Source of the DNA: CAZIUL01 sp964542475
Lineage (GTDB): Bacteria; Planctomycetota; B15-G4; CAYZWU01
Direction: 5' to 3'
Length of the DNA: 64,000 nucleotides
NCBI GenBank assembly: GCA_964542475.1
Contig: CAZIUL010000020.1
Span: forward strand, 5,989-69,988
Made by a program: the position numbers and the translations under genes. The notes beneath the pieces are model-generated. The model saw nothing but the letters and a program-made list of their open reading frames with translations. It was not told where the DNA came from and did no database searches. Below, piece after piece: positions 43,849-51,319 of the stretch; the stretch's first letter is position 1; each line of letters begins with the position of its first letter.

Positions 43849-45633
43849 CTATGGCATCTCAACCGCCGCGGCAGCGCCGTTCTTTCCGGAAAAGAACAGG
43901 TATGTGTGTTTTTCCGGTTTCAGTGCCCGCATCTCGTCAACGGTCACGATCGGCCAGAGCTTTTTCATGTCGAAATCAAAGCTCTCCTCCCGCGCCCCTT
44001 CGGGTCTTGGCTTCCCTACGAGCGCGCCCTTGTCGAGGATCCGGTTGTGCTGCGGGTCGGTTGTGATGCAGTTGACATCGAGCGCGTCCGTAAACACCGC
44101 GCTCTCGGAAGTCACGGACCTTCTCGAATAGATGTAACGCAAGAGCTCCCTCATGTGCCTCGACAGATCCGCCAATCCCTTCGTCGCAAAAAGCCCGGCA
44201 GCGCTCTCCTCGAACAGATCAGCCAAACGATCGAGCAGCTCTTCATCCACCCTGTTGCTGTGCAGCTCTGAGAGGCTTTCGTGAAGCCCGGCGTTGTACG
44301 CGTGCCACGCCCACATCTCGATCAGATCGCCGGCCGGAACCCCTGTAAGCTTCGAAAGCCGGTAAAAAATCGGCTGCATCTGCCTGTTCCAGTCCGTCAT
44401 CGCCTTTCCGATCATTACCTGATCCGCGGGAAAGGTGGAGTTGGACACGATCTCGTGGCTGGAGCCTGCCCCGCCCTCCTCGATCCCGAACCGCTTCGCT
44501 TCCGTGTGAAGCATCGTTCGAGGCAGAACCTCCAGGTTGAACGCAAAAACATTAGTGGGCTCCTTTGAATAGACCCAGCTTAGCGACTCCTTGAAGCTCT
44601 CGAGGTCATCCCCCGGTAGACCCATTATGATCTCGAGTCCGAGAAGGCAGCTCTTGTTCACCGCTAGCCGGTCGAGAAGGGCTCCGATCCGGTCGGGGTC
44701 CCATTTCCTGTTTATGTTCTCCATTGCCTTGTGGCTCAAGGTCTGGAGCCCCAGCCCGAGATAGGTGAGCCGGGTTTTGCCGACCGCTTCGACAAAAGCC
44801 TCGTCCAGCAGGTTCGGGTGCGCTTCGATCCACAGCGCAGCATCAAGCGATATCTCCGCCATCCGGTCGAGCAGACGCTTCGCCCGCTTCCTGTCGAGGT
44901 TGAACGTGGAGTCCACGCAAAAAACCTTTTCAGCCCCGTGGGCCTTGAAAAAATCGAGCTCAGCTTCCGCCCTGGACAGGGAAAACGCGGCAACGGGGCG
45001 GTTCCCCCCGTAGTCACAGTATGCGCACTTGAACGGGCATCCCCTGGTGGTCTGGAAATAAACACCGCCCTGAACCTCGTCCACGCCGAGAACATTGCTC
45101 AGGTATGGAGATTCGTAACAATCGAGATCCTTTGCGGGCATCCTGGTCTTCGAGAGAAAAGGGCTGCCGTCATCCTTTCGGACAGCGATCCCGGGCACAT
45201 TCCCGGGCTTCCCGTCTTTCAGCAGCTCGTGCAGGATCCCGCGGAAATTCTCCTCTCCCTCCCCCACCGACACAAAATCCACACCCGGATTCTCCCGAAG
45301 CACTTCCTCGTAGTGGTAATCGACCTCGGGGCCGCCGAGAAAAACGAGCTGGCCCGGTGTGATCCTCTTGAGCTGCTTCACGATATCGAGAACCCGTGGC
45401 GTGTTCCACACGTAGCATCCGAAGCAAACCAGGTCCGGGCCTTCCGCCGCAACCTCTTCCGCTATCTGCGCCGCCTCTTTAATGCGTGTGTCGTAATATT
45501 GGTGATCGATGCGCAACCGGTCCGAAAGCTCTTTGTCAGCGAGGGCATGCGCATGGATGTAGCCCAGCCCCAGGAACTTCCTGTGGAAGGTGAAGGGCGT
45601 TGGATACGAGGCTGATGCAAGGAGGACCTTCAT
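43849..45633 (-). CDS. B12-binding domain radical SAM protein, possibly DUF4080 type
   Basis: 594-residue radical SAM protein. The N-terminal B12-binding-like domain covers about 1-140 (LVFLGGPEVDYH, VGEGEENF). The cluster motif is TTRGCPFKCAYCDYGG, and the barrel includes SLDAALWIEAHPN and LEIIMGLPGDD. A C-terminal domain of about 190 residues (from about 400) resembles DUF4080. It is 12 bases downstream of iorB on the same strand, so it is probably cotranscribed with iorAB. It could modify a product or a cofactor connected with aryl-pyruvate metabolism, which is inference. Confidence 0.88.
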   Translation of the reverse strand: MKVLLASASYPTPFTFHRKFLGLGYIHAHALADKELSDRLRIDHQYYDTRIKEAAQIAEEVAAEGPDLVCFGCYVWNTPRVLDIVKQLKRITPGQLVFLGGPEVDYHYEEVLRENPGVDFVSVGEGEENFRGILHELLKDGKPGNVPGIAVRKDDGSPFLSKTRMPAKDLDCYESPYLSNVLGVDEVQGGVYFQTTRGCPFKCAYCDYGGNRPVAAFSLSRAEAELDFFKAHGAEKVFCVDSTFNLDRKRAKRLLDRMAEISLDAALWIEAHPNLLDEAFVEAVGKTRLTYLGLGLQTLSHKAMENINRKWDPDRIGALLDRLAVNKSCLLGLEIIMGLPGDDLESFKESLSWVYSKEPTNVFAFNLEVLPRTMLHTEAKRFGIEEGGAGSSHEIVSNSTFPADQVMIGKAMTDWNRQMQPIFYRLSKLTGVPAGDLIEMWAWHAYNAGLHESLSELHSNRVDEELLDRLADLFEESAAGLFATKGLADLSRHMRELLRYIYSRRSVTSESAVFTDALDVNCITTDPQHNRILDKGALVGKPRPEGAREESFDFDMKKLWPIVTVDEMRALKPEKHTYLFFSGKNGAAAAVEMP

Positions 45634-45645
45634 TCGCTCAAACGC

Positions 45646-46434
45646 TTAAATCGCACCCTTATCAAGGAGTTCCAATGCCCTGGCTGTGGTACCGGAGATC
45701 TTCTCCCCATCCGCTTCGGCTTTTGACGCAAGCCCGGGATGCTTCTTGAAGATCTCCTTCCACACAGGCAGCGAGTCGTCTTCTAGGTCGCGTGGATCCA
45801 GAACCGCTGCCAGGACGCGGACATCCGCGGGCAACAACCCCTTCTCCAGCGCGGCTCGGAAATACCCGCTCATACGGGCCCCGAAATCGAAAGCGTTCCT
45901 GTTCACATCAACAGCCTTTTCCCCCTTTGATTTGAAGAGTGCGTCAACGAACTCCAGGCATGTCTCGGTGCTGAACGGCAGAAGGGGCGCAGCCGCTCCG
46001 AGCATGACCATGTTCTGCGCCTTCGCGCTGCCCGCGAGCTTCGCAAGCGCGCCCGAATCGAGAAGAACGTGCCTTTCGAGCAGTGCTATCTTTTCGTAAA
46101 GCCCGCCCGGCTCGGGGTAATCTGAAATGTTCCTGAAAGGTGTCGAGCTGGAGATTACAACGCCGTCCGGTTTCAAATATTGGACGTAACGGAGCGCCTC
46201 CAACGGATCCACGCTCAACACGAGGTCCGCGGAGCCCTCTGCGATAAGATCGCTCCAGATCTCGTTCTTGCTGAACCGGATATGGGACTGGACAGCCCCG
46301 CCCCGCTGGGACATCCCGTGAACCTCCGCCTGCTTGAACCGATATCCCTCCTTCATGGCCGCGTTGTCCAGCACAAAGGCGATGGAAAGGATGCCCTGGC
46401 CGCCCACGCCCGAAACAATGATGTTCATATCCAT
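45646..46434 (-). CDS. iorB: Indolepyruvate ferredoxin oxidoreductase beta subunit
   Basis: 262-residue gamma-domain subunit of the 2-oxoacid:ferredoxin oxidoreductase family. Family motifs are NIIVSGVGGQGIL at the N-terminus and HGMSQRGGAVQSHIRF. It is about 60 residues longer than typical IorB; the extra C-terminal part (from about residue 195) may hold another helical domain. GGAGG precedes the ATG by 5 bases; an ATG two codons later is equally possible. It partners with IorA to oxidise aryl pyruvates to aryl-acetyl-CoA with ferredoxin. Confidence 0.92.
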   Translation of the reverse strand: MDMNIIVSGVGGQGILSIAFVLDNAAMKEGYRFKQAEVHGMSQRGGAVQSHIRFSKNEIWSDLIAEGSADLVLSVDPLEALRYVQYLKPDGVVISSSTPFRNISDYPEPGGLYEKIALLERHVLLDSGALAKLAGSAKAQNMVMLGAAAPLLPFSTETCLEFVDALFKSKGEKAVDVNRNAFDFGARMSGYFRAALEKGLLPADVRVLAAVLDPRDLEDDSLPVWKEIFKKHPGLASKAEADGEKISGTTARALELLDKGAI

Positions 46435-46445
46435 CTGATCCTCCG

Positions 46446-48023
46446 TTACTTTCTGATCTGGATGCACGGCCGTGTGGGAATGATGACCGAGAGCCCGCTG
46501 TAGGCTATCTCGCTCTTGAACAGGGCCACGTTTTCCGCGTGGTGTTTCGGCAATGGATTTATCACGTGCAGATGCTCGGGATCGACCCCCGCCCCCTTCA
46601 GAAGCGAAACCAGCCCGTCTCCTGTTAGCGCGGTTTCCTGTCGGCCCGTCATCGCCGTTATCGAGTTGTCAACGATGACGAGCACCATGTTTGTGTCGTT
46701 GGCGACCGCGTCGATGAGCGGTGTTATGCCCGAGTGCGCAAAGGTTGAATCACCGAGAAGAGCCAGGCACGGGTGGATGCCCGCGGCAGCCGCCCCGTTC
46801 GCCATGCTCACGCTGGCACCCATGTCCACGCAGGAGTGAATTGCATTGTACGGGGGCAGGGCGCCGAGCGTATAACACCCGATGTCCGAGAACACCCGCG
46901 CTTCGGGGTACTCCTTCAGAATCTCGCCGATCGCCTTGTAGGTGTCGACGTGCGGGCACCCCTTGCAGAGCGCCGGCGGACGGCCGGCCAAAGGCTCGAT
47001 CACGCTCGAGGCGGCGGGCAGGGGATCCAGCCCGAGCGACGCGCGAACGATCGTGGGCGTCAGTTCGCCTGTGCGCGGCAGGCTGCCGTCGAGCTTGCCG
47101 TGAACCGGTACAGGCGCCGAATCCATGAAGCCGCGAATGGAGGACTCGATGAAGGGATAACCGTCTTCGAGTATGAGAACCTCGTCGCAGAAATCGAGTA
47201 GCTTTGCGATGAGCGGGCGCGGCATGGGAAAGGTACCCGCCTTGAGAAACGAAACATCGTCGGCTCCATGGCGCGCGTTCTCCATGAAATAGTTGAAGGC
47301 CACACCGGATGCAATCACGCCGAGCTTTTTTCCTTTCAAATCGAGCCGGTTGAACGGAAGCTCCCAGAGTCTCTTCTCCACATCCGCCCACCTGTTGCAA
47401 AGCCTGGCGAAGCTTCGCCTGGCGTTCACCGGAAGAAGCGTGAAAATGCCTCGATCCTCGCTCTTCGGAAGCTCCTGCCTGGCCTGCTTTTTCTTGCCGG
47501 TGACAAGGCTCCGGCTGTGCGCAAGACGTGTGACCAGACGGATCATGATCGGAAGGCCCAGCTCCTCGGAAAGGCTGAACGCCTCGTAGGTCATGTCGTA
47601 CGCTTCCTGCTGGTTGCTCGGTTCGAGGCACGGCACATGGCCGAAAGTAGAATAGTAACGGCTGTCCTGCTCGTTCTGCGAGCTGTGCATTCCCGGATCG
47701 TCCGCAACACACACTACCAACCCGCCGTTGACACCCGTGATGCCGGAGTTCATGAAAGGGTCAGCCGCCACGTTGAGACCCACATGCTTCATGGACACCG
47801 TGCAGCGCCTGCCGGCATAGGACATGCCCAGCGCCTCTTCGTAAGCCACCTTCTCGTTGGTGGACCATTTCGTGTAAATCCCGCTGCCCTTGGGCTTTCG
47901 CGCCATGACATACTCGAAGATCTCGGTGGCAGGGGTTCCCGGGTATGAAAAAGCGCCGCTGATTCCCGCGTCGATCGCAGCCTGCGCCACAGCCTCGTCA
48001 CCCATCAAAATCATCTGACTCAT
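46446..48023 (-). CDS. iorA: Indolepyruvate ferredoxin oxidoreductase alpha subunit, lacking the ferredoxin domain
   Basis: 525-residue thiamine-diphosphate subunit. The N-terminal pyrimidine-binding domain starts GDEAVAQAAIDAGISGAFSYPGTPATE. The diphosphate-binding motif is LLGDSTFAHSGITPL with VDNSITAMTG. Typical IorA has about 600 residues and ends in an 8Fe-8S ferredoxin domain; this one stops at PTRPCIQIRK, just before it. The stop is TAA, so recoding is excluded. Ferredoxin must come from a separate protein. GGGATGAG precedes the ATG. First gene of the operon with iorB and a radical SAM gene. Confidence 0.92.
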   Translation of the reverse strand: MSQMILMGDEAVAQAAIDAGISGAFSYPGTPATEIFEYVMARKPKGSGIYTKWSTNEKVAYEEALGMSYAGRRCTVSMKHVGLNVAADPFMNSGITGVNGGLVVCVADDPGMHSSQNEQDSRYYSTFGHVPCLEPSNQQEAYDMTYEAFSLSEELGLPIMIRLVTRLAHSRSLVTGKKKQARQELPKSEDRGIFTLLPVNARRSFARLCNRWADVEKRLWELPFNRLDLKGKKLGVIASGVAFNYFMENARHGADDVSFLKAGTFPMPRPLIAKLLDFCDEVLILEDGYPFIESSIRGFMDSAPVPVHGKLDGSLPRTGELTPTIVRASLGLDPLPAASSVIEPLAGRPPALCKGCPHVDTYKAIGEILKEYPEARVFSDIGCYTLGALPPYNAIHSCVDMGASVSMANGAAAAGIHPCLALLGDSTFAHSGITPLIDAVANDTNMVLVIVDNSITAMTGRQETALTGDGLVSLLKGAGVDPEHLHVINPLPKHHAENVALFKSEIAYSGLSVIIPTRPCIQIRK

Positions 48024-48085
48024 GTCTCATCCCTGTATCAAAAGTGTTGAAAAGAGATCGAAACTCCCAGTGCATGGTAATTCGG

Positions 48086-48264
48086 TAAGCCGCTTATTTC
48101 ATATTCTTCGTCGCGAGGTAGCTGTAAACTGTGATGTGGCAAGGCACATGTCAGGTGACGACCGCAGGCCTGTTCTTACAGGTTGAGGATCGTCACCTGG
48201 CATGAAACGCAGCCACGGCGCAGTTTACGGTGCTGCAGCAGAAGAGGATGAAATATGCGGTTTA
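48086..48264. repeat. Palindromic intergenic element, family 1, copy 4 with compensatory change
   Basis: 179-base copy from TAAGCCGC to GCGGTTTA. The central stem is AGGTGACGA/TCGTCACCT instead of AGGAGACGA/TCGTCTCCT: both sides of one pair have changed, keeping the pairing. It is in the 650-base gap between iorA and the histidine kinase gene, which also holds the family 2 element. The AT/purine-rich stretch 48265-48367 shows nothing else. Confidence 0.9.
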
Positions 48265-48367
48265 ACTTTAATCGATGTGGAAAGGGTTGTCAAGGGGAGG
48301 CAAATAAGGCTTTGGGAAAAGGAGGAGGAAGAGAAAGAAAGAAGATTATCCATCAATAACAATTGAC

Positions 48368-48588
48368 CCTAATGCGTCATTTTTTCAAACGCAAACTCGC
48401 AGCCAGGCGCGCAGGGAGGGGGTCGACGGCGAGTTCCGCAGCGTGCCGCCCAGCCTTTATCCGTCACCTTACGTGGCCGGTAGAATCGAGCATTATGGCC
48501 GGCACGCGAGGATGTTTGAGCCCGGAGCGCCCCCTTCCTGCGCGCCTGAACCAGCTTCAACCGGAACTGTTTTTTTGACGCATTAAGG
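48368..48588. mobile_element. MITE-like element, family 2, copy B
   Basis: 221-base non-coding element with ends CCTAATGCGTCA and TGACGCATTAAGG, matching the ends of the element at 18048-18241. Internally it is also palindromic: a 19-base arm near 48410 (CAGGCGCGCAGGGAG and following G run) pairs with one near 48530 with one mismatch, and GGCCGG/CCGGCC-type hairpins are nested inside. It lies about 85-135 bases before the histidine kinase gene. Confidence 0.75.
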
Positions 48589-48723
48589 TTGGTTGCTAAT
48601 AATTGTCTCAAATAATTCCCCAAAATATGGATATGAACGCGGATTTTCAGGCCCTCGCCTGAATCAGAACCGATGAATTGTAAACCTCGATTTTTCAAAA
48701 CCCTGTTTACACGGTCACGCACA

Positions 48724-50373
48724 ATGAACGAAACATACCGCTATCGCAAGCTTCTGCACTTCGGAACCCTTCTTCTCCGCGAATCAACACCCGGAGATCT
48801 CCAGAAAAACCTGCTCGAGCTCCTGCCCGAGGTTATCGAAATCGACGCGGCCGCGCTTTTCACCCGCTCTGAAAAAGGTTTCTGGTCAGCAGAAGCCTCA
48901 CCAGCGAGCGGCAAACTTCTCGACAGTCTCGGACCCAAGCTCAAACGTTACGCGGGCAAGATGAACAGCAGGCATCCGGGACAGAAAGCCATGGTCAATC
49001 CGTTGATCATCGGCCCGGCGGAAGAGAACGGCCCCACGCGCTTTCCCGTGATCGCGGCGTTTCCTCTCGTGGTAATGGGAGAGATCACAGCGTTCATCGT
49101 CGCGGCAAGGCGGTCAAGGGAATCGTTCAGCACCGACGACTTCAACAGGCTCGACAATGTGTCAGCCATCCTTTCCACCTGCATGGAGAACCAATCAGGC
49201 ATAAAACGGGCCAGGCTTCACGCGGACAATCTCGAGGCACACAACCGCATTCTCGTCGAAACACTGCCTGACGGATTGGTCAGGGTGAACAACAGGTTCG
49301 AGGTGCTGGAGGCGAACAGGTACGCGAGCGAACTTCTTCAACTGAAGCCCGAAGAGATAATCGGAATGAAGTGCTTTGATACCGTTTGCAACGAAAAGCG
49401 GTCAACCTGCCCCGTGTTCAGCAGCGAACGCGACCACCTGACTTTTGAGAGCACGCTGCCCGTCCACAACGGGCAAGGCTGTAATGAAGTACATGTCCTG
49501 AAAAGCACGCGCCGCTACAGCCTGGGAGGCGAAAAGTTCGCCATCTGCACGTTCAAGGACATCTCGAAGCTCAAGCTCATGGATCAAAAGCTCAAGGACT
49601 ACGCGGAGAACCTGGAAAAGAAGGTTGAAGAGCGGACAGCAGACCTCAAAGAGGCGCAGCGCCACCTGCTGCAGTCCGAAAAGCTGGCAGCCACCGGGCG
49701 CCTCGCAGCCTCCATCGCCCACGAAATCAACAGCCCGGTCTACGGAATCAAGGGATGCCTGCAGTCCATCCGCGACGAGCTTTCCCTGGATGCGGATTTG
49801 CGAGGATTCGTGGATCTTTCCCTCGAGGAAACGGACAGGATCTCGGACCTGATAAGAAAGATGCAGAACCTGAACCGCGTGTCGGACGGAAAACGCTCCG
49901 TTCAGGACATCAAATCGGTTCTCAAGGATATGCTCGTTCTCTGCAACCCGTATCTCCAGGAAAAAAGAATATCGCTCCAGACCAGCTTCGACCGGAAGAT
50001 GTATCGCGCCTTGGTCTGCGAGGATGAGATCAAACAGGTCTTCATCAACCTGATAAACAACGCGGTCGAAGCGATGCAGGACGGCGGAAAGCTCATCATC
50101 TCCACGCGAATGCGCGGGGCAACCATGGAGATCGCTTTCGAGGACTCGGGGTGCGGCATGTCAACAGAGGTGAAAAAAAGGGTGTTCGACGCTTTCTTCA
50201 CGACCAAGTCCGCTGTGAAAGGCGTTGGGCTCGGCCTGCCAATGTGCTGGGGAATAGTTCGCAGGCACGGCGGAAACATCCTGGTGGACAGCAAACCCGG
50301 CAAAGGCTCCACCTTTGTCGTGATCCTGCCCGCGGCAGGGAAAACCCGCGAAAAAATTCCTCACAAAGTGTAA
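48724..50373 (+). CDS. Sensor histidine kinase with GAF-like and PAS domains
   Basis: 549-residue soluble kinase without membrane helices. A GAF-like domain covers about 15-155 and a PAS domain about 172-285, with a cysteine-rich insertion (FDTVCNEKRSTCPVF) that may bind a cofactor or act as a redox switch. A coiled coil follows, then the dimerisation/phosphoacceptor region with His333 in IAHEINSP. The ATPase motifs are VFINLINNAVEAM, EDSGCGM, GVGLGLPMCWGIV and GKGSTFVV. No response regulator gene is adjacent. An ATG 17 codons upstream is possible; neither start has a good ribosome binding site. Confidence 0.92.
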   Translation: MNETYRYRKLLHFGTLLLRESTPGDLQKNLLELLPEVIEIDAAALFTRSEKGFWSAEASPASGKLLDSLGPKLKRYAGKMNSRHPGQKAMVNPLIIGPAEENGPTRFPVIAAFPLVVMGEITAFIVAARRSRESFSTDDFNRLDNVSAILSTCMENQSGIKRARLHADNLEAHNRILVETLPDGLVRVNNRFEVLEANRYASELLQLKPEEIIGMKCFDTVCNEKRSTCPVFSSERDHLTFESTLPVHNGQGCNEVHVLKSTRRYSLGGEKFAICTFKDISKLKLMDQKLKDYAENLEKKVEERTADLKEAQRHLLQSEKLAATGRLAASIAHEINSPVYGIKGCLQSIRDELSLDADLRGFVDLSLEETDRISDLIRKMQNLNRVSDGKRSVQDIKSVLKDMLVLCNPYLQEKRISLQTSFDRKMYRALVCEDEIKQVFINLINNAVEAMQDGGKLIISTRMRGATMEIAFEDSGCGMSTEVKKRVFDAFFTTKSAVKGVGLGLPMCWGIVRRHGGNILVDSKPGKGSTFVVILPAAGKTREKIPHKV

Positions 50374-50427
50374 AATAAACAAGCCATGCGAACATACGGA
50401 GAGCGCTCGGTTTGAAAGGATCGGTCC

Positions 50428-51258
50428 ATGAATCCGGATAAAGAAGCTGCGCATCCGAGCCGCGGCACATCTCCCCTGCCGCTGAAGGCGATCATAGGAG
50501 TTTTACACCTGAACCCTCTGCCGGGCAGCCCAGGCTACCCGGGCGCAGGCGGCCTTGAAGCGGCAAAAGAAGCTGTGCTCGCGGATGCCGGTGCCCTGGA
50601 GCAGGGAGGAGTGGACGCGCTTCTGCTGGAAAACTACGGAGACACGCCGTTTTTACCAGGCCGGGTCGAGCCGCACACGGTGGCGCTCATGTCCGTGATC
50701 CTGAAGGAGATCTCGACCAGGAGCAGCCTCCCGCTCGGGGTAAACGTGCTCAGAAACGATGCTTATGCCGCGCTCGGCATCGCCCTGGCAACAGAAGCCT
50801 CCTTCATGAGGGTCAACGTGCTCACCGGCGCATGCACAACGGACCAGGGCATCATCCACGGCGAGGCGCACAAGGTGCTCAGGTACAGAAAAAGCTTGAA
50901 CTCGAGCACTGCGATACTCGCGGATGTGCACGTGAAACACGGCCGTCCGCTTGCCGCGGGCGAAAGCATCGAAGAAGCGGCGAGGGATGCTTTTTACAGG
51001 GGACATGCCGACGGCCTGATCGTAACAGGCCCGGCGACCGGCACAGCCATCGACCTCAATGATATAGACAAGGTCAAGTCCGCGGTCATTGAAGCGCCGG
51101 TTTTTGCGGGAAGCGGTGTGTGCGAGAAGAACGTCAAAGAGATCCTCGCGCTGGCTGACGGAGTCATCGTTGGAACGTCGCTCGAGCGAGAAGGCAAAAC
51201 AGGTGCGCCGGTGGATATCAGCCGGGTCGAAAAGCTCGTTCGCGCGGCACGCGACTAA
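50428..51258 (+). CDS. BtpA/SgcQ family TIM-barrel protein
   Basis: 276-residue protein of the BtpA family (PF03437). Motifs are IGVLHLNPLPGSPGY at the N-terminus, GGVDALLLENYGD, GVNVLRNDAYAAL and ADGVIVGTSLEREG at the C-terminal phosphate-binding end. BtpA was linked to photosystem I in cyanobacteria and SgcQ to a sugar operon in enterobacteria; here the role is unknown, probably a phosphosugar or nucleoside-related enzyme. AAAGGA precedes the ATG by 7 bases. Its TAA stop is formed by a half copy of the palindromic element. Confidence 0.9.
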   Translation: MNPDKEAAHPSRGTSPLPLKAIIGVLHLNPLPGSPGYPGAGGLEAAKEAVLADAGALEQGGVDALLLENYGDTPFLPGRVEPHTVALMSVILKEISTRSSLPLGVNVLRNDAYAALGIALATEASFMRVNVLTGACTTDQGIIHGEAHKVLRYRKSLNSSTAILADVHVKHGRPLAAGESIEEAARDAFYRGHADGLIVTGPATGTAIDLNDIDKVKSAVIEAPVFAGSGVCEKNVKEILALADGVIVGTSLEREGKTGAPVDISRVEKLVRAARD

Positions 51259-51315
51259 CCCGCATATTTCATCCTCTTCAGCTGCGGCACCGTAACCTGC
51301 ACTGTGGCTGCGTTA
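51256..51315. repeat. Half copy of the family 1 palindromic element after the btpA stop
   Basis: 60 bases matching the arm TAACCCGCATATTTCATCCT through CGGCACCGTAACCTGCACTG to GCTGCGTT, almost identical to the left arm of copy 2. The second arm is absent. It fills the gap between two convergent genes, and its first three bases are the btpA stop codon. Confidence 0.8.
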
Positions 51316-51319
51316 ACGC

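Noticed and set aside
46446..46470. Whether the short IorA could be caused by selenocysteine recoding or a frameshift.
   Set aside because: The stop is TAA, and no ferredoxin-like cysteines follow in any frame before iorB starts.
48399..48590. Short open frames inside the family 2 element before the histidine kinase.
   Set aside because: They lie inside a palindromic non-coding element and have no ribosome binding site.
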